Shown here: piece by piece, positions 8,916-18,290 of the stretch
How positions within the stretch are numbered: the stretch's first letter is position 1
Layout: every line of letters begins with the position of its first letter
From: Elysia marginata
Lineage: Eukaryota > Mollusca > Gastropoda > Plakobranchidae
Direction: 5' to 3'
Assembly (NCBI GenBank): GCA_019649035.1
Contig: BMAT01013907.1
Coordinates: 112,242 to 135,779, forward strand
Length of the DNA: 23,538 nucleotides
The notes under the pieces: generated by a model
The model's input: the letters and a program-made list of their open reading frames with translations, nothing else
Databases searched by the model: none
What the model was told of the DNA's origin: nothing
Program-made: the position numbers and the translations under genes

Positions 8916-11022
8916 AAAAAAGGAGTTTCATAGCGAAGGTCCTTGTTCGGCCTCTTTCAGCGACTCGCTTACTTGAATGGCGAAAAAAAAGTGGGAAGAA
9001 ATAGGCACACAAAAAACAAATTTTAGTTTCACCCGTCTCGTTTGTTATATTCTGTAGAACATAGATTTTATTTAGATCTACATTAGAATATAAAAATTTG
9101 ACGTACACCTAGATATCAATTTAGGTAAGTTTGAGTATTGATCTAGAAGATATCTTGATCTAGAGTGTGGATTAGGCCTAGATATTGTCTAGGTTTCGGT
9201 CGTGATTTTTCTTCAACTATAGGCTCTATGTGTCATGTTGTCTTCTGTCTAACCATAGCGCCTGGGCTCTGCGTACCAGATTGTCTTAAATGTGAACATG
9301 AAACAGGAGTCGCACAAGAGCTGTGTGGATAAGTAAACTAACCATTATTTAGTGAGGTAAATATTCCACCTCTAAGAGTAGAGACGAGGTATCACACTCT
9401 CCAGCCGTGCATAACAACTAATTTCCCTATTGACCGTTGTGTACGGCACCATTATGCGGCACTTCGATACCAGTCTTGTCATTTTTTTATGTGTTCGCTT
9501 CCCCTTCTTAACAAAGATCTGCGTTGGTGAGCAGCTACGTCTATTCTCAGTTTCATCTGTCTTGCTAATTCCAGATATTTATAGTAATTAAATGTCGTGT
9601 ATTCCTTTTCAATGTAATTAATTATCGTTTATTTTTATTCTATGGTTGTGATCATTACTTCTTTCAATATATGTAATTCCACCATGATTTTCATGTTTCC
9701 ACAAACCCCTTCCCCCTAAAACCCCTTCCTCCCTTTTTTCTGCGAATCCTTTGTGTGAATCTATATCTAGATTTCTAAATATTTTTTTCCTGAACTTACT
9801 TTTTATCTTTACTTTTTTTCTTCACCGTTATCATTATTACATATTTTGTATTGTTTATGATAAGATTATTGTTTTTCTTTTATTCTTAGTTGCGTGCCTA
9901 TGTATGTAAGAATCTGGATCAATCGAAATTTTATTTTTTTTTCTTTTGTCTCAGTAAGACCTAAAGTCGATAGCTTACTTTACAATTGTCTGTTCTCTTC
10001 GAGATGGAGTATTTACCTTACTAAAGAATTTTTAATTTTCTTAAATGTGTAGGCCTATGTCAGATTTTGCCTAATATAAAAAGGCGTTTAATCCACCAAT
10101 CCACTCTAACTCTAAGCGCTTGAAATGAGCTATTCAAAGGGACAATCACAAAACAAAGAAAAATATTGCGCACTTTTTCTTTTGATTTAGGCTCAAACTT
10201 TGTCTTGCACCTTAGCGCTGAATCGACTTTCTCCTAAAAGGCAGCAAGAAAAAAACATGACGTCATAGCTATGTCTTCTTACGGGAAAGGATAAATAAAC
10301 ACCATCAATGGAGCTTTAATTGGAAAGATTTCATACCCTAAGTAGATCTAGATCTAAAAAGAACTGGCAGCTTTTTAGTCAGCTCAAACTCTGGAATTCA
10401 TTTCTAGGTAGACCCAGCCCTTTCCACCAAAGAAATCTAGTAAAGACTACTTTATTAGTAGAGTTATTTATAAGGTATAGAATCTAGATCTAGATTTCAA
10501 CATCCATCTTATTTAGAAACACTTGTACAATCGCATGTAGGGTGGAAATCACAGCTTTTTAAAGTACACATCTGTGTATTTGGCTTCTTATTACACAGAA
10601 GCTGTCAGCCTGTAGCCTGTATTTCCATCATTCTGCATGTAATAGTTTGCGACGAATGAATCATTACTTGACTGATAGGCTTATTAGATTTATAGGATAG
10701 CCACCATAGGCCTAGTTTGCTATACTTGTAACGAGTCTTGATAGCGAGGACTGGCTAGATTTTCATGTTTTTTTGTTTCAATGATTACACTGCCCTGGGA
10801 TAGAACTTTAAAGAGCGCGATATAATCACACAGATCTGTATAAAAACATTTCTGCAGCTGCCTAAAATCTGAAAATAGCATGAGAACTTCGCTGAAGGGT
10901 TGCAAAAACGTTCAGAACAAGATCTACATGTTTGAGTAAATATTTTAGGGAAAATAAAAACGTCCTAAACTAGATGTACATTAATGGTATGAGCTAAAAA
11001 GGTCTATATTTTTACTTTCAAA
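8916..11022. other. Intergenic sequence upstream of the WD40 gene
   Basis: About 2.1 kb of AT-rich sequence with no recognisable exon. It is rich in short TAGATCTA/CTAGATCTAG palindromes (around 9069, 9140-9165, 10343-10356 and 10482-10496). A pyrimidine stretch at 11004-11020 before attaag could be an acceptor for a 5'UTR intron, but no partner donor can be chosen. No TATA box with convincing context was seen. Confidence 0.5.
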
Positions 11023-11061
11023 TAATTAAGAGGTAGAAAGATATCAGAAAATAAAACGACC

Positions 11062-14000
11062 ATGGCAGGAAAACTATCGGAATTCGCAGAGAGAAGCGAA
11101 CAATCGTACCCGGAGGATAAAAGAGGAGCCAGCCAAGATGAGTTCGTTCTCGAGCGTGTGCAAGGTCTCACGAGCACAACGCTTCACTCCCTTGCATCTA
11201 ACCCTGTCTCGGGGTGGGTAGCTTTTCCTGCAGCTTGCGTGCTCGTCTTGCTTGACCCCAAAACCAATGAGCAGAAGTTCATCGAGAGCCCCTCGCTGAG
11301 GAACATCTCCTGCTGTGCTTTCACGGACGACGGTCGTTTCGTAGCGTTCGGCGAAACAGGGCTGAAGCCTCATATCGCTATGTGGAACCTGCGTGAACAC
11401 AAAGAATGTCACAAGTTTGTCGTGGATACCACTGTGCGCGCCATATTTTTTCACCCGGTATCTCCAATTATTATATCCCTTGGACTGAAAGATAACTTCA
11501 TCACAGTGTGGGACTATGTAAAAGGCATGCGCATGGCGTCCTGCAAATGGCAGACCATGCCTCTATCGGTGACCATTCCAGCAACTGGGTCTAGTCTGGT
11601 AGTTTGTGGCCACAGGAAGATCACACTATTTAACATCTCAAAGGTGGACTCTAACTCCTACGAGACAAACGTGTTTCAGGACAGGAAGACTGTTCTGCTA
11701 GGCAAACAGAGCGAGTACACCTTCGTGGACGTGGCGAGTGGGCGTGGCAAGCATGGGCGAACTGTGTTCACCGTGACCTCTTGCGGATATCTCTGTGAGA
11801 TCAAACTCGGCGATATTCTCATAGACAAAGCTATCAAGGTCGACACTCAAACTTTCTGCGTTCGATACAACACCGAGCTTTTGTTTGTTGGCTGCCCTGC
11901 CGGTGTGGTGAAGATTTGTGACCCTGATAACCTTACCGTGACGGCAGCGGTGTCCCTGAGTAACCTGCTTGGTCCTAGTGCCATGCCCAAGGTCGGCAAT
12001 AAATGCTATCTGGACGTTTGCACTCTAGTCGTAGACGAAAATGACAAAATCGTGACATGTGTGTACGCGGACTGTAGCATGCATTCCTGGCAAATCGGGA
12101 CCGATGGCAAGAAGATTGTCTGCTCAGCCATTGAACCAGGATCTGCATCCGACGGTGTCAGCGGCCATCCGGCTTCTAAATCGAATCTTCTACGTTCTTT
12201 CATTGGGTGTTGCGAGAAAACAAAAAGTTGTAACGAATTTTTATCAAAGTCCAGCTTCATAGACCAGAACAAGCTCCCACAGCAATTCGGTGGACGGCGT
12301 CTTGTAAACGAGAACCGAGCCTCATACCAAAACGTGAACGCCGTCCGGTTCACCCCCGATGGGAAAGATGTGATTTGCGGAAACGAGGAAGGCGAGATCA
12401 AAGTGTATGAGCTTTCCACGGGAATACTGAGACGAGTGATAGAAGCGCACAGCTCACAAGTCACCTGTATTGAGCTCATGTACGATAATGACTTCCAGCT
12501 GGTGTGTTCTGGAGGACGCGATCGTGTCATGTTCGTGCTGGACGCCAAGAACGACTTCAGCCTAGTGCAAGTTTTATGTGACCATTCTGCAGCCATCACC
12601 GCGATAAGTCTTGTGAACCACAAGGGCGTTCTAACATTAGTTTCTGCGGCCGCGGACAACGTGATTCTGATCCGGCGCGCTATTCTTGGCGGGACTTTAA
12701 GATTCACGATTACAGGAGAGATTGCGCAGACCAACTGCAGCCGTTCTTTCTTTGTTACCAGCGACTTCATCGCCCTGGGAGGAAAGGATAGCCAAATCAA
12801 AGTATTCAAAGCCGATCCAGTGTTTAGCTCCAAGCCTGTGAAGACGATCAATTGCCAGAAGCTGAGCCCAACCAATGCAGGCTTTAAAGCCATTGATATA
12901 GATCCGTCTAGCAGTTTTATGGCAGTAAGTCAATGCAACGGAAACATTTCAGTGTATCATTTACAGACTGGTCAACCAGTTGCCTCGTTGCCACTGCAAA
13001 GTGATATCATGAACATAGAGTTTACCAGTGACTTAAAGTACATGGTGAGCTCAACTTCCAATGGTTGTGATCTAGTGTGGCGCCTGCCGGAGAGAATGAC
13101 CGAATTTATGCAATCCAAGCAGGAAAAGATCTATCAGATCGAGACTAACAAAGAGGTCACTAGTGAAGCCTACATGTCTTGTGTAAAAGTATGCAAGGAG
13201 GAGGTGGACGAAGACGAATATTCCGCCAGTTCTAAAGGGTCTAAGGAGGGTGGTGAGGAAGGGAAACCACCAAACCACCTAAGACACGAGCCTCGCCATA
13301 AAATGAAGCGGGTCTTTCGACAACAGTCTCGTTCAGGTAGCCGTAGGCGAAGTCAAGAAAAGAACGGCCCGACACCTCCCAATATCGGGGAGGAAGATTT
13401 TCATCTCGGGCATATCGCACAAAACTCTTCCAATCACAACAGTGAATGGGATCGGACGCCTAGCATCGACTCGATGAGTTTACTGGACAACTATAGAAGT
13501 CCTTTGAGACGTATGGGTCACGTGAAGGAAGAGCGCGAGGAAGGAGAGGAGAATAGCTGCAGCAGCTGTTGCAGTGAAAGCATGCTCAGCACATGCACAC
13601 ATTCCGTGTCGACGACCACTCACACAAGCTGCTGTTCGGCCATGCCCACTGAATCCAGCATCAGTGCCCAGCATGGCCGCACTGAACACTCTCAACAGTT
13701 ACGCTTCTATTGCGGCACGGACCACGACCTCTTTGGCCAAGTCATAGAGGACGGCCATTGCATTAAACTAGGGCCTTTCAGAGAAGACTTCCCAGCAAAG
13801 CAAACTTCGTCTTTCCCTGACGTTACTCAATCGGAAGACAGACGTGTGTCTTTGGAGGAAACAAAATATGAATGTCATGTAGAAAAGTTCGATAACGCCG
13901 ACCCTATCTCACCAGTATCAGAAAAAACTCAAAATACTATTTCTCGAAAAATACACGAGGAACAAAAAGGTAGTCAAAACGAAATTATGCTTGAAGGAGC

Positions 14001-16504
14001 TCAGATACAGGGAGAATGCCATGGAACAGATCAGAGTTTAAATGAGAAGGTATCTGCAAATATTAAAGACAATTCGGTTGAAGGATCAAAAGTTGAAGAT
14101 AACCTTGAAGAATTCAAGACAGATGAGGTGTTTGAAGAAGAACAGGAAGTGATCGACTCACATCTCAAACAGTCTCAAAATATATCTCAAAACTCAGACG
14201 CAAACCATTTAATAACCTCACCTTCACAAGAGCTTAGATATCCGAAATCAAAGAAGATTCTCGAAAAAACGATGTTTTATGAAGGAGTCATACGTGGTGA
14301 TCTTAAGACTGCTCCACGGACGTCTGCGAGCTCGCCGACACGACAATATACGGCTGCCGTGGGGGACGCCGTAAGGTCTGCGGGTCAGAGAAAATCTCAC
14401 ATTGACCATAAGCTGAATTTCGGAGGTGACGAAACAAAGAAGAAATGCTTCACGGAAGCTGGCGGGGATGTGGAGAACGGTCTACACTGGACTCCCCTCA
14501 CGACACCCGACTACTCCAACACGTCTTCCAACATCACCAACTTGGTTCCGAGCTGCTCCAGCACTCTGCTCGATCTGTGTAAAACTAGCAAACTCGTGAA
14601 CGACATCAACAAACCGGAAGGTCCGAAAGATATCAACTTGGAAAAACTGGAAAGAGAAAAAGCTTTAAGCCCAACGCTTATTGAAAGTGGTGACCCTACT
14701 CGCCACCCAGAATTGCCCAAACACAATGATTGTGATGCAACACAAGCAGAAGGAGAAAGTTTTCGTTCAGATCTCGGCGAGGATATTGTGAGCACTATTG
14801 ATGGTGCTGGAGTTGATTTGAAGCCGTGCGACCTAAACACTTGTTGTGCCGGGTCAAGCATGACTGGTCGAGACGCAGAAGATGACCATCAAATTTTAGA
14901 TCTCAGTATAAACCTGGGCAAAATAAATCTCAACTCTGAAACAGAGAACCCAGACAAAGAGACAGTGGAGACTTTGACAGCGAAACCAGATGGGCGCGAC
15001 GCGACTGCAGGATACACAGTGCTCATCTCGGATCAAGTTTTAAATGATTTCGTGCACTCGCCTAAAAATAATAATGAAAACCAAACCACTCTGTCGGCGT
15101 ATCTGAGCAGTGAATGTCCAAACGAAATGTTGCTAGGCCAAGAAGAAGAAAGTGCCGCCAGACGCCAGACCGTGTTAGATCAGCTGGAGCAGGAAGGTTT
15201 CACCGTGCCGGAGAAATATCGCAGCGCGCTAAGAAGCTGCATGCAGCTGTCCAACTCACAAGAGACATTCGCAACGCTGCGAGTTGACACCAACGATATG
15301 GAACTTATGGCTTTTCTGTCTCACGCCCTCAAGAAGAAGCTGGTGGCTGCAGGGTTGATTGGGTTGTCTTGCAATGAGATAGACACTCTTCTTAATTCTA
15401 GTGCCAAATCTAACGACACCCAACAGCAGGCTGGTACGGTGGTTGAAGCAGGAAAGGGAAAGGCAATACATGTAAAATGTTCCACAGAGGATGAGGCTGA
15501 GAAAACGCCCGGAAAAGTTGACCAAGCAGTTACCCCAACTGAACCGCAGACAACGCTAGAACATCCACACAACCTATCGGGCAATATCGGCGACCATCAT
15601 ACTAAACTAGCTGATGTACCAACTTTGCAAGTGCAAGAGGCCAAGCAAGAAGCCTGTGAAAACATGGGTCCTCAATGCGGTGATACAAAGATATCAGCGC
15701 CGAGGAAGGCAGAGTCTGTTCCAGCCCGACGCCCTAGAAGCCCCATAGTCGATGCTAAGCGCAAAATGTACAAATCCATCATGGGCAAACTACCGTGTGC
15801 TAGGAAAATCAATAGAAATGGTAGCAACACAGAGGCCGAGTCTGACTTGTTATTTGAGTCTAAGATACGTAGTATGATTCAAGCCAGTATGCGTGGGGAA
15901 GAATTAAACCACCTCACACACTCTGACACTTACTTACATGTACACGGCTCCGAAGAAAATCTAATTCAAAACACGGAAAGATGCACGCCTGAAAACTCTT
16001 CTCGTGTTCGTGAAAAAACGAATTCTAAGATTTCGCCACCCAGATTTTCCACTCATTACTCCAACAAGCACAAGTTCAGTGGACAAGACCAAGCAACCAA
16101 ACCATCAGCCAACACTGAAAACAGTGCCCCAAGAGCAAGGATGCAGGGATATAACAACGGAACAATCAGCCCGAGGAGCAAGGCATACATCCAAGATGGA
16201 ATCAGCCCAAGAAGCAAAGGATACAACCAAGGAAATAGCCCCAGAAGCAAGGGGTACAACCAGGGTTCGTTCAGCTCTAAGCACGGCTCTACCAGAGTTA
16301 TTTCCCGTAGCATCTCTTCGCCGGGCACCTCAGCGTGTAGGGAACAGAGTGGTACCGAGAATACACAGTTGTCTGGTGATATAAACAGGCGGTCATCCTA
16401 TTGCCACGCTCACTGGACTATGTCAACGGCCCGCACCAGCGAGGAAGTACACGGGGACATCGAGCAGTCAAGGACAGAGAGTTTCGTCTCGGAGTTCTCA
16501 AAAG
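11062..16504 (+). CDS. WD40 gene exon 1: uninterrupted 5.4-kb exon
   Basis: One open frame of 1,814 codons up to donor caaaag|gtaaaa at 16505. Residues 30-680 form the double WD40 propeller. Residues about 735-775 are basic with an RSGSRRRS stretch. Residues about 830-865 are Cys/Ser/Thr-rich (CSSCCSES...CC). Residues about 900-1,360 are acidic and polar. Residues about 1,366-1,430 form a likely helical island (RQTVLDQLEQEGFTVPEKYR ... LSHALKKKLVAAGL). Residues 1,555-1,610 are basic, and residues 1,703-1,735 carry SPRSK repeats. Codon usage and GC are markedly higher than in the flanks, as expected for real coding sequence. If the donor is skipped the frame closes after KGKTS at TGA 16516, giving 1,818 residues. 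Confidence 0.92.
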
Positions 16505-16601
16505 GTAAAACTTCTTGAATTAAACACTTGGACGTTACTGGTGTCTGAAGTTGATATTAAATTAATTATACAGGTAGACTTTTTTTTTGAAGAGTGAAAG
16601 G

Positions 16602-16647
<46 letters not shown>

Positions 16648-17954
16648 GAGAGATATAGACAGACAGACAGAGCACGCGAGGGAGAAAGGGGAGAGAGTAA
16701 GTAGATTACAATCAGAACTCACACATTTTTTTCCATATGAAAATTACAGCTACCCATGACAGGACAAGAATAGTGAAAAACTTATTTTTCTTTTGATCTT
16801 TATCGATATATTAAACTAATATATTTCTTTTGCATAATAATTTAACCAAAAGCCCTTTTAACAATATAATATAATTGGGAACATGTGGCACTAGGGATAA
16901 TATTTTATAGTTCAAAACTCTAACTATTATCTTATTATAAGATATTAAAAAGGTTACGATTGGATATAATAAAAAAGGGTGCCTGAAGGAGACCGTTTTT
17001 AATGCAATCCGTTAATAATGAATTTATTGGTCTGCATCCTTTGAATTAAAAAAATAACAACATTGTTCTTCTTCTGTAAAGCACAACTTTGCACAAAGCC
17101 CGTGGCAAGATGTATGTGACTAGGACAACATTGAAACATTTTCCAAAATCATGTCACATTATCAGCTGGCCAATTAATACAGTATTTCATACGCCAGATC
17201 TTAAATATTTAAACAAAATGGTAAGAAAAAGGTCGACATTTTTATTCGTATGAAATAGTTGCTTCTTATCAAACAGCTTGTGTCGATTAATGCTTTGTAT
17301 TTTAGCATCTTCAGCTTAGTTCTTGATTGTTCTAGCTTCATTAAAAATCGAAATACAGTTTTCCCACAGGTGCCCATAAAAAGTCTTTTTTCTACTATAC
17401 TGGGTTTTAAAGTGTATAGTTATGTTTCCATAGTAACCGGTTTTCTCTTGACTGGATTTATTTAAACCTACCTTGTTATGAGAAACGTCATGATTGAGTA
17501 CCTATCAGCCCCGCAGATACTTTTTTTAATATATTTTTTTGCACTGCCTTCATGGTATTGTTTTGCAGAATCTTTTTTCTTCTTTCTTGCTCTTATCCTG
17601 CTTGTCAACATCCGATCCTCGCTCTCTAAAAATGAACTGTTTTTTTTTCCTTTCCATTCCAATCCCAACTAATACCCTCTAATGCTTTTTTTCTTTTTTT
17701 TTTTTTTTACCTCACTGCCTCTTACTGCTCATTATGCTTTATCTCTAGATCGTTACTCGGGATCGGATAGCGGTGTCGGTGGAGAGGTCCACCCGGAGAA
17801 GCCAATGGTGGCCATCTTCCGCGACCAGGACGAATACCTCCGCAAACTGAAGGAGGTCCGCGAGAATTTCGAGCGCAGCATCCAAGCTCTCAGCGCAGAG
17901 CGGAAGTCGAGGCAAGCGGCGGAAGAGAGAGGGTGGGGCTTAGGCAGAAAATAG
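11062..17954 (+). CDS. MAPKBP1/WDR62-like WD40 scaffold protein (two coding exons)
   Basis: Large WD40 scaffold. In known animals the MAPKBP1/WDR62 family binds JNK-pathway kinases and, for WDR62, acts at centrosomes and spindle poles. Exons 11062-16504 and 17749-17954 join in phase 1 (g|at, Asp) to give about 1,882 residues. The family call rests on residues 30-680: VSGWVAFPAACVLVL near the N-terminus, IAMWNL (Trp 108), ITVWDY (Trp 150), FVDVASGRGK near residue 220, EGEIKVYEL, the pair AHSSQVTCIEL and GGRDRVMFVLDA, and DLVWRLPERM (Trp 673). These parallel MAPKBP1 in order and spacing. ATG 11062 has a good context (accATGG), and an in-frame TAA at 11023-11025 excludes a longer start in this exon. 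The tail is long, charged and presumably disordered. The protein is clearly diverged, so it could be a paralogue rather than the orthologue. Confidence 0.9.
16168..16266 (+). repeat. Three in-frame SPRSKGYNQG-type repeats in the WD40 protein tail
   Basis: SPRSK occurs at 16168, 16204 and 16237, with units of 36 and 33 nt (about 12 and 11 residues) of the form (I/N)SPRSK(G/A)Y(N/I)Q(G/D). Each unit has a Ser-Pro that could be a proline-directed kinase site, but no phosphorylation is shown by sequence alone. Confidence 0.9.
16505..17748 (+). other. Intron of the WD40 gene
   Basis: 1,244-nt GT..AG intron. The 3' end has a very strong pyrimidine tract (a poly-T run at 17684-17708, then ctcactgcctctt...atctctag). 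It contains an (AG)n tract at 16602-16698. The rest is AT-rich with nothing else recognised. Confidence 0.82.
16602..16698. repeat. (AG)n polypurine tract in the WD40 gene intron
   Basis: AG repeats, perfect for about 40 nt, then degenerating into AGATATAGACAGACAGACAG and GGGAGAAAGGGG. It starts about 85 nt downstream of the readthrough stop codon. Confidence 0.95.
17749..17954 (+). CDS. WD40 gene exon 2: coiled-coil-like C-terminus
   Basis: Acceptor atctctag|at with a long pyrimidine tract. The exon is in phase with exon 1 through a split Asp codon. It encodes DRYSGSDSGVGGEVHPEKP, then a charged helix with heptad-like spacing (DQDEYLRKLKEVRENFERSI, QALSAERKSRQAAEER), and stops at TAG 17952-17954. 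A C-terminal helical dimerisation segment is known in MAPKBP1 and WDR62; equivalence is an inference. The exon is unusually GC-rich for the region. A possible GT donor at 17933 (agagg|gtgggg) would allow further exons, but the poly(A) signal downstream favours this as the terminal exon. Confidence 0.8.
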
Positions 17955-18235
17955 GTCGCGGCGAAAAGCAAGACAATGATTATTCATAGAGGCTGGTCAC
18001 TTTGACAAAAAACTGTAAATAATTATAATCGCGAGTGGGTATACTCGCACGATGAAATTTAACGAATTTCAATTTTTTAATGGAATCTTAGTACTTAGTA
18101 CACTACAATGTATTTTTTAACAAAGTAACTGAATTACAAATTCGCTTCGAAAAAAAGGGTAAAGCAAAAGAAATGATATATAACATCTTCTAGTATGTGG
18201 TAAAACGTAACTTTTATTTGTTGACATCAACTTGA

Positions 18236-18290
18236 AATAAAAGGCGGAATACGTGTGAACATCAGAAAAACCTGTATGTTGTTTATTCTA
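18236..18290 (+). terminator. Poly(A) signal AATAAA with GU-rich downstream element
   Basis: Canonical AATAAA at 18236-18241, about 280 nt after the WD40 gene stop codon, followed about 30 nt later by a U/GU-rich stretch (cctgtatgttgtttattc). The layout is that of a cleavage and polyadenylation site, so the 3'UTR probably runs 17955 to about 18265. Confidence 0.65.

Noticed and set aside
9170..9260. Weak similarity to 19187-19260 (ATTAG-CCTAGAT...AGGTTT)
   Set aside because: Only about 45 nt at low identity with poly-T in the match. Not enough to call a dispersed repeat.
12006..12893. 295-codon open frame on the minus strand
   Set aside because: It lies entirely opposite the WD40 coding exon and is a shadow of that coding sequence.
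15320..15365. KKK-x-L-type candidate JNK docking site in the tail
   Set aside because: The spacing does not fit the basic-x-LxL consensus well, and such matches are common by chance in a tail of about 1,100 residues.
16556..16563. ATTAAA-like poly(A) signal after the unspliced stop codon
   Set aside because: No GU-rich downstream element was seen. The in-phase downstream exon with AATAAA at 18236 is a better 3' end.
17933..17938. Possible further splice donor inside exon 2 of the WD40 gene
   Set aside because: It is a moderate match only. No downstream exon was found in the next 5 kb, and a stop codon and strong poly(A) signal follow.
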